Below the pieces are notes generated by a model. That model was not told the DNA's origin. It searched no databases and saw only the letters and a list, made by a program, of their open reading frames with translations. From positions 1 through 20,332 of IMG/VR virus record IMGVR_UViG_3300042863_002021: 20,332 nt of DNA. One strand, written 5' to 3'. The translations under genes were made by a program, and so were the position numbers. This document shows, piece by piece, positions 1-5,749 of this stretch. Within the stretch, counting starts at the first letter, position 1. The number at the start of each line of letters is the position of its first letter. This DNA comes from a virus.

Positions 1-19
1 GGATTACAGGAAAAAACAT

Positions 20-163
20 ATGGCAGGGTCCAAAGGCAAGGCAAAAGGAAATGCAGGCGAATTACGGATAGCCAAGTTTCTCACAACGTTATATGAAGCC
101 AAATTTAATCAAAAAAATAGGTGTCAGGCTGTTGCATCAAATTATCAAGCTTGTATAGGTTAA
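20..163 (+). pseudogene. 5' fragment of split resolvase-like PD-(D/E)XK nuclease gene
   Basis: The ATG at 20 follows an AGGA ribosome site 8 nt upstream. The reading frame gives 33 residues of recognisable nuclease N-terminus, then 14 unrelated residues to a TAA at 161-163. The visible motif is KGNAGE (residues 9-14), the N-terminal Glu box of archaeal Hjc-like and phage resolvase-like nucleases. The rest of the family pattern (SGAFIGG, D, ExK) is absent here but appears in the same orientation at 1471-1887. Joining codon 33 (AAT, 116-118) to codon TAT at 1471 restores the family spacing F-x5-SGA and gives a 171-residue protein. I read this as exon-like half one of a gene broken by an insertion. 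It may be dead, may be rejoined by an unrecognised process, or may be made as a short fragment. Confidence 0.75.
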
Positions 164-593
164 ACCCTTTGTAGTGCAGAATAAGATTACCTTGCGGGAG
201 CAAGTCTGCCAAAAGGACTAAATCAGGAACATTGTTATATTTGATTATTAGCAATACCTTTTTTCCAGCACTTTGCGCGTCTTGCACAGCTTGATCAATC
301 CATTCATCCCATGCAGTAATTTTTTGGTTCACTAACGCAGTAAATGTGGGAGGTGTTTTATTGTGTTTGCACTCTATGCTAAATTTGAAGTGTTTTGGAC
401 ATATTATATCGCCAAACACTGCATAATCTAAATTATGCGTCTGAAGTTTAGCTATATTTGATCCTCCAAAGTAACTACCGCTATCGGGATTACGTCTAAA
501 TCCTTTGTCCTCGTTCAATAATGATTTGAACTTTCCAGATAGGAGATTGGAAATCTTCCTCTCATAAGTGTTACCTTTATTTTTACTGTTCAT
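105..593 (-). CDS. PD-(D/E)XK nuclease, Hjc/resolvase-like, inside the inserted cassette
   Basis: This is a 162-residue protein of the same small nuclease family as the gene it interrupts. Visible motifs are KGNTYE (Glu11), an RRNPDSGSYFGG box (33-44), Asp62 in GDI, and Glu74-x-Lys76 in IECKH, which together form the PD-(D/E)XK metal site. By family it would cut branched DNA or act as a structure- or site-specific endonuclease. I chose the ATG at 593 because GGAAG lies 6 nt upstream; a GTG one codon earlier is also open. The start overlaps the end of the HNH gene by 11 bp, so translation is probably coupled and both come from the late promoter at 1447-1454. The C-terminal YFFD and stop are encoded by DNA that belongs to the interrupted gene. 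It could replace the lost resolvase function or act as a homing nuclease. Confidence 0.8.
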   Translation of the reverse strand: MNSKNKGNTYERKISNLLSGKFKSLLNEDKGFRRNPDSGSYFGGSNIAKLQTHNLDYAVFGDIICPKHFKFSIECKHNKTPPTFTALVNQKITAWDEWIDQAVQDAQSAGKKVLLIIKYNNVPDLVLLADLLPQGNLILHYKGFNLYKLDNLMQQPDTYFFD

Positions 594-1419
594 CACAAAC
601 TTCCGTAAACACCATCATATAATAATCCCATTTGTTCTTAATTTGCCAAACTAATGAGTAATCAACATCTAATTGTTTGGCTATTTGTTTAACATCATAT
701 CCAGCAGTTAAGCTTTCCAATATGCTCTTATATATGTGAGGATTGGCGCGTATTTTAATTTTTTGTAATTCAATGCCCCTTCTGACATTTGAGAGTCTAG
801 TAGCCTGTTTGTGTTGTTCAGTTTGATTTTTATTTCTCTCTGATATGCGAACGGACGCTTGAATTCTTCGTTGTTCAGAGAATGAATCTTTAAATTTTTG
901 AATAGTTTCAGGGCTGCGTTTATATCCTTTTTCTCTCGGACATTTCTCTGACAAAATTTTACGTGTCTCTTCAGTGTGAGTCTTACCGTAAAACCCATTA
1001 AGTGGTCCTTTGCGACCTTTTGATGGATTCGGACCGCGCATCTTTTGTTTAGTTTCTTCAGATCTTGGTGACATTACTTGAAGCTTCCGCTTAGCCTTAA
1101 TTTTGAGCCTAGTTGAGAGCGGCATAGGAATCTCAAATCTCTTACGCTTCAACCATCCGTATAATTTATTATTCCGTTGGTTTCCGACAGTCATCATAAA
1201 TGCAGCATAAACGAGTTTTGCATTATCTGGATGCATCTTCATCAATAATAAATGAGCCACAAAGTGTTCTTCAGGTGTTAATACTGCTAAATTTTCAGGG
1301 TTATCATCACCGCCTATACATCTAGGAACAATATGATGAATTTCTGTGTACACTGCGATAGGTCCAAACCTAGACTGTGCTGTTTCAATCAAGCTCTTAT
1401 AAATCTTTGAATAATTCAT
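583..1419 (-). CDS. HNH homing endonuclease with NUMOD3-like repeats and C-terminal HTH
   Basis: This 278-residue protein has an N-terminal HNH core: HHIVPRCIGGDDNPENL (28-44) followed by LTPEEHFVAH (47-56), which supplies the metal-binding His/Asn residues. A basic middle region follows, with short NUMOD3-type segments (for example SEETKQKM and HTEETRKILSEK). The C-terminus carries a helix-turn-helix-like stretch, DVKQIAKQLDVDYSLVWQIK (about 241-260). This is the standard layout of free-standing phage homing endonucleases: a nicking or cutting head and a modular DNA-recognition tail. The ATG at 1419 has AGGAG 7 nt upstream and a consensus late box 28 nt upstream. It is the first gene of the inserted cassette and presumably drives its mobility into resolvase-like genes lacking the insert. 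Confidence 0.87.
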   Translation of the reverse strand: MNYSKIYKSLIETAQSRFGPIAVYTEIHHIVPRCIGGDDNPENLAVLTPEEHFVAHLLLMKMHPDNAKLVYAAFMMTVGNQRNNKLYGWLKRKRFEIPMPLSTRLKIKAKRKLQVMSPRSEETKQKMRGPNPSKGRKGPLNGFYGKTHTEETRKILSEKCPREKGYKRSPETIQKFKDSFSEQRRIQASVRISERNKNQTEQHKQATRLSNVRRGIELQKIKIRANPHIYKSILESLTAGYDVKQIAKQLDVDYSLVWQIKNKWDYYMMVFTEVCDEQ

Positions 1420-1446
1420 TCTTAACTCCTAAACATTATTTAGGTG

Positions 1447-1454
1447 TATTTATA
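1447..1454 (-). promoter_or_regulatory. T4-type late promoter box for the cassette genes
   Basis: The minus strand reads TATAAATA, identical to the T4 late promoter -10 consensus recognised by the gp55-class sigma factor. Transcription would start near 1441 and leave about 22 nt of leader containing AGGAG before the HNH start at 1419. It lies at the right-hand edge of the inserted block, so the cassette carries its own promoter. Confidence 0.75.
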
Positions 1455-1455
1455 G

Positions 1456-1887
1456 GTGGCAATAATAATTTATTCTGGTGCCTTCATTGGAGGAGCAAAC
1501 ACCAAGAGAAAAGACACTATGGATGCTACGCAAATCAGCTACTTCAAAAGTGATCTCATTCCACCTTCCCATATGAAAAAGCTGGTGATTGAAAGTAAGT
1601 TTTATCAAGACTTTCCGTGGCATCGACTCATGTGCAATGGAGATATCAAACAACTGGATGCTTGGATAGAGCAAACACTTGACACATGTGATCCAGAAGA
1701 TTTGTGGTTTGTTGTCATACGCATCAATCACAAAGGAAGTTATGCTTGTTTTGATCAAAAACATTTGGCTGACTTCACGGTTGAAAACCACGCACGTTAC
1801 AAAACCTTTGTAATAACAGAGTTTGAACCATTTTTTGAACAAAACAAGCTGAAGATTGCTGAACTGAGTTATACTGCTGGTGTATAA
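1456..1887 (+). pseudogene. 3' fragment of split resolvase-like PD-(D/E)XK nuclease gene
   Basis: The family sequence begins at about 1471 (YSGAFIGGAN) and runs to TAA at 1887, 138 residues. In the rejoined numbering the active-site residues are Asp61 (SDLIPP) and Glu74-x-Lys76 (IESKFY), the same positions as in the cassette paralog (62, 74, 76). The frame upstream is closed by TAG at 1453. A GTG at 1456 directly after it, with AGGTG 9 nt upstream, could start a separate polypeptide, but this is not convincing. All catalytic residues except the N-terminal Glu box are in this half, so a two-piece enzyme with the 5' fragment is conceivable. The reading frame is intact with no internal stops, which suggests a recent break or continued use. 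Confidence 0.75.
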
Positions 1888-1902
1888 TCCCAATCGAATC
1901 GC

Positions 1903-2727
1903 CTATAGTAGTTGGTTAGGTTGAGTTTTGCAATTAGGACCATGCCATCTGATATAGTTCGCTAAACCAAAGATATTCCCGCAATGTTCACAAGTTTGTT
2001 TTGTTGCTTCGAATATCTGTGCTCTCTTCTTCAAAATTTCTTCAGAGACTTTTTGGCCAGACCTTACTGCGGACATTCGGACTCCAAAGCCTGCAGGTTT
2101 TTTCTTGCCTCGATTTGCTAAACTTATCTTTTCTTTGGTCTCAGCAGACAGACTTCGTCCCCGAGATTTTTGTGAGCGTGCAGCTCGCATCTCTTCTGCT
2201 TTTGGGCCATAAATTTCTTCATAGGACCTGCCTTTTTTAGCTTCGCTCATTTTAGATCTAGCTTCATCAGAATGCTTTTTGCCATATAACGGATGATTCT
2301 CTCCTGACCTGTCGATAAGAGATAATGCATCTTTTATGTTCTTGATTGTTTCTGCACTTCTTTTTTTGCCACAATTGTTAACACTTGCTTTCATTCTTGA
2401 TTCATCAGAGACTATCTTCCCAACTGCCCCATCCCCGCCATCAGTTCGATTGTGTAATATACCTGTGTTATTATCCAGGCGTCCCCACCAGAGTATCAGC
2501 CTTCTTTCGAGCGCAACAGCACCAAGATTAGTTAATCCTTGTTCAAGGACAACAATCCTCCATGCTTCTTTTGGTACAGGTAGAGTTCCGTGGTTTTCTT
2601 TGTAACGTATGCCGGTCCCTTTTCCAATATAATAAGGGGTTCCTGCAGGACCATTGTTGGATGTTGTTTTTCTTAAGTAGGCATACACATAAAACCCAAA
2701 GGGTTTGATATTACGATAAATAGACAT
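1903..2727 (-). CDS. GIY-YIG homing endonuclease with NUMOD3 repeats and zinc-finger-like tail
   Basis: This 274-residue protein opens with a GIY-YIG domain: FYVYAYLR (about 12-19) and PYYIGKGTG (31-39), then the conserved ALERRLI (Glu) and LHNRTDGG (Asn). The middle is lysine-rich with several NUMOD3-type DNA-binding segments (SAETIKNIKDAL, SDEARSKMSEAKKG, SAETKEKISLANRG). The C-terminus has a CEHCG...HGPNC zinc-finger-like motif. The frame is open 34 codons further upstream, but I chose the ATG at 2727 because AGGGAG sits 8 nt before it and the GIY domain begins directly after. A late box and a leader hairpin precede it, and it lies just downstream of the gp46 homolog. It is probably a mobile free-standing Seg/I-TevI-class endonuclease; its target is unknown. 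Confidence 0.88.
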   Translation of the reverse strand: MSIYRNIKPFGFYVYAYLRKTTSNNGPAGTPYYIGKGTGIRYKENHGTLPVPKEAWRIVVLEQGLTNLGAVALERRLILWWGRLDNNTGILHNRTDGGDGAVGKIVSDESRMKASVNNCGKKRSAETIKNIKDALSLIDRSGENHPLYGKKHSDEARSKMSEAKKGRSYEEIYGPKAEEMRAARSQKSRGRSLSAETKEKISLANRGKKKPAGFGVRMSAVRSGQKVSEEILKKRAQIFEATKQTCEHCGNIFGLANYIRWHGPNCKTQPNQLL

Positions 2728-2753
2728 AGCTGTTGCTCCCTTAAAGCGATAGA

Positions 2754-2783
2754 GCCGGTGGACCTGCCAGGGTCGTGACCGGC
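2754..2783 (-). other. Leader hairpin before the GIY-YIG gene
   Basis: GCCGGT (2754-2759) pairs with ACCGGC (2778-2783), and GACC (2761-2764) pairs with GGTC (2771-2774) around a TGCCAG loop. This gives a 10-bp stem with a small asymmetric internal loop. It is GC-rich against an AT-rich background and lies between the late box at 2793-2800 and the ribosome site near 2734. No U-tract follows on the minus strand, so it is not an intrinsic terminator. It may process or stabilise the message, or control translation. Confidence 0.55.
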
Positions 2784-2792
2784 ATATATCTA

Positions 2793-2800
2793 TATTTATG
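2793..2800 (-). promoter_or_regulatory. Late promoter box for the GIY-YIG gene
   Basis: The minus strand reads CATAAATA, one base from the TATAAATA consensus and identical to the box before the tail operon at 11518-11525. It falls in the short gap between the end of the gp46 homolog (2813) and the GIY-YIG gene, giving a leader of about 60 nt that includes the hairpin at 2754-2783. Confidence 0.5.
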
Positions 2801-2812
2801 GAGTACAGATAA

Positions 2813-4594
2813 TTACTCACCGCTTTCATAGCTGAAACGAGTGAAACCTAACTCTTTGATAACATACAAAACTCGATCGCAGCGACTTGTTAGCTCTTCT
2901 CTATGTGAGATCAACAAAATGTTCTTGTTCCGATCTCTGCTCATAGCCTTAAGCGTCTCTAGAGATCTTTCAAGTCCTGTGCTGTCAAGTCCCACATCAA
3001 GGATCTCATCAACAGCCATGAAGTTGATGCTGGTGTTCATGTTTTCAAAAATGTCTCGGAATGCCCAGCTGAGTGCCAAACAAACTCTTGTGCGTTCACC
3101 TCGGCTGAGACTGTCAAAGTCAAAGTCTACGCCCATATGCATGATCTCAACTCCCAAGTCGTTGCTGAATTTAACTTGGTGTGGCAACATCAATCCAGCT
3201 AGATATTCACCCAGTCTGTGATTCAAGTAGCTGAGGTTTTGATCAATAATACGCTTTCGGATGAAGCTGTCTTTGTTTGTTAGCAGCTTCAAGAGAAACT
3301 CTTGATGGTCTTTGAGTTGGCTGAGTTCATTTAGTGAATCATAAGTGACTTCTTGCAGTGTGTCATTTAAATTACCCACTTGGGCTTGATAAGGATTGGT
3401 TTCAAGCTTAAGTTTGTCCAGTTCACCACTAAGAAGTGTGAGACTGTTTCGATGCTCATATGCCTCATCAATGCTTTTGTAAAATGTTTGGTTTAGCGAT
3501 ACAGCACTAGACAGACCCATGAGCTCATCCAGTTCTTGTGTCAAACTCAGGCATTCCTGTTCCAGTGTTTGAATGCTGCTGTCCAGTTTGGTAATTTTGT
3601 GCTCAAGGTCGTCCAGCAGATGTGTTTGTTTCTCGTCATGAATCTTTTGACCACACATTGCGCAGTTGTGGTCTTGAATTTGACTATACTGAGTTAACCA
3701 GTTGTTTTGTTGCGCCTTCAGCTGTGTTCCATGCTGTGTTTTTGTTTGGCTTTGGCTGCGCACATTCTTCAATGCTGTTTGAAGTTCACGATACACAAGA
3801 TTGTCTTTGTGACTTTGAATTTCCTGCTCAACATCAAGATGACTCAAAGCATCTAGTGCATTTTCCAAGTCTTGAATTTTGTTCTGATGTTGAGTATCCC
3901 ACTGTTGGGTTTTTTGATTCAAACTTTCAATAGTGCTCAAAATACGTGTATTGCTGTTTTTGATAGTATGTATTTTGAACTCTTCTTGTTCAATAGTTTG
4001 TTTGGTTGTTTGAATAAGCTTTTTGAGGTTTTCTGCCTTCTGAGACAGTAATGTAATTCCCAACAGCTCTTCAATTATTTCTCGCTGTTTTCCAGCACCC
4101 ATGCTCAAAAATGGCTCAGTATAGGTGTTCAAAGCCACAATGTGTTTGAACATGGTGTGGCTGATGCCCAATACCTTCTCAATCTCTTTCTGAGTATCTT
4201 TGTTTTCGCCTTGAGCTTCGTCTGCACTTTTGTTTTCATTTACTGATTCATCATTTACAACATAGCGGAAAAAACTAGGGGCACGGCCACGTTCAATTTT
4301 GTAGCTGTTGCCGTGGGCTTCAAACTCAATACTCACCACCATGTTCTTTTTGTTGATGCTGTTGATGAGATTGTTTTTCTTGATGTTAGTAAGAGCTTGA
4401 CCATACAGGGCATAACAAATGGCTGAAATCAGCGTCGATTTGCCAACACCATTCCGGTTGCCGTTGCCGCCCAAGTCTAGATTCTCGCCCAATACAAGAG
4501 TCAAGCCAGGTTGTGTGAGAGTAACTGATTGTGTAACAGCACCCACACTCATGAAGTTTTTGATTGTGACGTTTTTGAGGATGATCAAGTTCAA
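2813..4594 (-). CDS. 46: Recombination nuclease ATPase subunit, T4 gp46 / Rad50-like
   Basis: This 593-residue SMC/Rad50-family ATPase partners the gp47 homolog in processing DNA ends for recombination-dependent replication and host DNA breakdown. Visible features in order: an expanded Walker A, GENLDLGGNGNRNGVGKST (36-54, Lys52); a long Gln/Lys/Glu-rich coiled coil; a zinc hook Cys311-Ala-Met-Cys314; a second coiled coil; the ABC signature LSRGERTR (from 496); Walker B FMAVDE (525-530); and the switch histidine in LISHRE. Length is close to T4 gp46 (560). The ATG at 4594 overlaps the gp47 stop by 4 bp (ATGA), so the pair is translationally coupled. All key residues are present. Confidence 0.95.
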   Translation of the reverse strand: MNLIILKNVTIKNFMSVGAVTQSVTLTQPGLTLVLGENLDLGGNGNRNGVGKSTLISAICYALYGQALTNIKKNNLINSINKKNMVVSIEFEAHGNSYKIERGRAPSFFRYVVNDESVNENKSADEAQGENKDTQKEIEKVLGISHTMFKHIVALNTYTEPFLSMGAGKQREIIEELLGITLLSQKAENLKKLIQTTKQTIEQEEFKIHTIKNSNTRILSTIESLNQKTQQWDTQHQNKIQDLENALDALSHLDVEQEIQSHKDNLVYRELQTALKNVRSQSQTKTQHGTQLKAQQNNWLTQYSQIQDHNCAMCGQKIHDEKQTHLLDDLEHKITKLDSSIQTLEQECLSLTQELDELMGLSSAVSLNQTFYKSIDEAYEHRNSLTLLSGELDKLKLETNPYQAQVGNLNDTLQEVTYDSLNELSQLKDHQEFLLKLLTNKDSFIRKRIIDQNLSYLNHRLGEYLAGLMLPHQVKFSNDLGVEIMHMGVDFDFDSLSRGERTRVCLALSWAFRDIFENMNTSINFMAVDEILDVGLDSTGLERSLETLKAMSRDRNKNILLISHREELTSRCDRVLYVIKELGFTRFSYESGE

Positions 4595-5622
4595 ATACTC
4601 TGATAGATTTCAATCAAGCGTTGTTTGTTCATTGTAGTGCTTTCAATACTATTCAAATGTGACACCACAATTGAGTCAACGCTTTCAAAATTGATTTCAC
4701 TATCATCAAGAACAGTGTCATCTCCATCACTTCTGCCATGAATAAAACTCACATCCAAGGCAGCTAGCTGAGTTTCAAATAACTCTCTAATGAAGGCAAG
4801 GTCTTCATAAGTTAAGTCAGCATCTACTGTTATCCGTGCGAAAGTTTTGTTGTCTATCAAGCCGGTAGGATCCTGAAGTGCCTCTGTAAGGTTATACGTG
4901 CGATACTTGGGTGCACTAAGCCATTTTTCAAATATGGGATCAGTTCCAGGAGTCCAGATCATCAACCCTCTATCATCGTCTCCCGCATCTGCAAAGTTGT
5001 GAGGAAAGGCATTGCCAATATAACAAATGTTGCCCTTTCGCTGCCTTTTGTGAAAATGCCCACTGAACACCAATTTTTGATTTTGAAAGTGTTCACTGTT
5101 CAAGCCGCCATGATCGGGCATTTCCACCATGGCATTCATCCGGAACTTGGCAATTTCAGCATGACAAAACAAATAAGGCTGTTTGATTTTTTGAATCAAC
5201 TTATACTCATCACCCACCAACCAAGGAACAAAACAATAGTCTTTGACTGTGGTGATTTTGTCAATTAGGTGAATATTTGAAAAATCCTGTGCATAGGGAA
5301 TACTGTGCAGCTCTAGAGTATCTCGAAAATAGAGATCATGGTTGCCCAAGAGCATTATCACATTGTCAAAATTGTTGTTTAGCAGTTTCATGCCATTGTG
5401 GCTGTAATTGAGTGTGCTGATGTTCACACTGTTGCGGTTGTGACTCCAGTCGCCCAAAAACAAGAGTGTTTTGATTTTCAGCTCTTGTGCTCGTTTGACC
5501 ACAAACTCCAAAAACTCAGTACACCAAGTGTTGTGCTGTTTGGAGTTGTTCCGCATGCCAAAATGCACATCAGTTATGGCAATTACTTTTGAAAAATCAA
5601 CATTGTCTAGATTGATAGTCAT
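4591..5622 (-). CDS. 47: Recombination nuclease subunit, T4 gp47 / Mre11-like
   Basis: This 343-residue calcineurin-fold phosphoesterase is the nuclease partner of gp46. The metal-binding motifs are all visible: Asp18-x-His20 (DVHFG), Gly-Asp58 (GDWSHN), Asn95-His-Asp97 (GNHD), His154 (CHAE) and His189-x-His191 (GHFH). T4 gp47 is 339 residues, so the protein is full length. It is first in a two-gene minus-strand operon with gp46 and has a sigma70-like early promoter 25-53 bp upstream. The start at 5622 directly follows an inverted repeat whose loop contains GGAG, the likely ribosome site. Confidence 0.95.
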   Translation of the reverse strand: MTINLDNVDFSKVIAITDVHFGMRNNSKQHNTWCTEFLEFVVKRAQELKIKTLLFLGDWSHNRNSVNISTLNYSHNGMKLLNNNFDNVIMLLGNHDLYFRDTLELHSIPYAQDFSNIHLIDKITTVKDYCFVPWLVGDEYKLIQKIKQPYLFCHAEIAKFRMNAMVEMPDHGGLNSEHFQNQKLVFSGHFHKRQRKGNICYIGNAFPHNFADAGDDDRGLMIWTPGTDPIFEKWLSAPKYRTYNLTEALQDPTGLIDNKTFARITVDADLTYEDLAFIRELFETQLAALDVSFIHGRSDGDDTVLDDSEINFESVDSIVVSHLNSIESTTMNKQRLIEIYQSI

Positions 5623-5645
5623 GACTCAAAAGTCTCCTTGAGTCA
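5622..5645 (-). promoter_or_regulatory. Inverted repeat enclosing the gp47 ribosome site
   Basis: TGACTCAA and TTGAGTCA (8-bp arms, the last A being the A of the start codon) flank the 8-nt loop GGAGACTT, which holds the ribosome-binding GGAG. In an RNA that spans the whole element, the site would sit in a hairpin loop abutting the AUG. The predicted promoter start (about 5640) falls inside the 5' arm, so the full hairpin would form only in read-through transcripts. Alternatively the repeat is a DNA operator over the start site. Confidence 0.55.
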
Positions 5646-5646
5646 G

Positions 5647-5675
5647 AGTATAGCTGATAAAAACTGTTAGTTCAA
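5647..5675 (-). promoter_or_regulatory. Sigma70-like early promoter for the 47-46 operon
   Basis: On the minus strand TTGAAC (5675-5670) and TATACT (5652-5647) are separated by exactly 17 bp. The -10 matches 5 of 6 consensus bases and the -35 matches 4 of 6. The predicted start near 5640 gives a leader of about 18 nt before the gp47 ATG. Confidence 0.5.
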
Positions 5676-5715
5676 CAGGTGGGCAGGACCTAGATTTGTG
5701 ATATTCATTATGATA

Positions 5716-5723
5716 TATAAATA
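5716..5723 (+). promoter_or_regulatory. T4-type late promoter box for the EDxHD endonuclease gene
   Basis: Perfect TATAAATA on the plus strand, 26 bp before the GTG start at 5750. GGAG lies between them, 7 nt before the start. It is back-to-back with the early promoter of the 47-46 operon. Confidence 0.75.
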
Positions 5724-5749
5724 ATATGCAATAGGGTTGGAGAAAAATT

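Larger units (their letters stand above)
119..1470 (-). mobile_element. Inserted two-nuclease cassette interrupting the resolvase-like gene
   Basis: This is the block between the two halves of the plus-strand nuclease gene, with edges inferred from where the protein alignment breaks. It is about 1352 bp, and its genes run antisense to the interrupted gene: a consensus late box (TATAAATA), then an HNH endonuclease, then a PD-(D/E)XK nuclease. The last codons and stop of the second nuclease (105-118) lie in the left half of the interrupted gene, as expected if a cassette borrowed a stop from its target. A 7-bp repeat TAGGTGT occurs at 118-124 and 1441-1447, near both edges, but it could be chance. 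Only about 50 bp lies outside the two ORFs, so a group I intron core does not fit unless it overlaps them. I see no intein motifs. Confidence 0.6.

Noticed and set aside
118-1447. TAGGTGT at 118-124 and 1441-1447 as a target-site duplication
   Set aside because: Seven bases can recur by chance, and joining the halves at this repeat puts the second half out of frame, whereas AAT|TAT keeps it.
119-1470. Group I intron or intein in the split resolvase gene
   Set aside because: Only about 50 bp of the insert is free of the antisense ORFs, with no visible catalytic core; the insert has stops in the target frame and no intein splicing motifs.
1450-1893. Minus-strand open frame opposite the second resolvase half
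   Set aside because: The plus strand carries clear PD-(D/E)XK motifs; the antisense product has no recognisable features.
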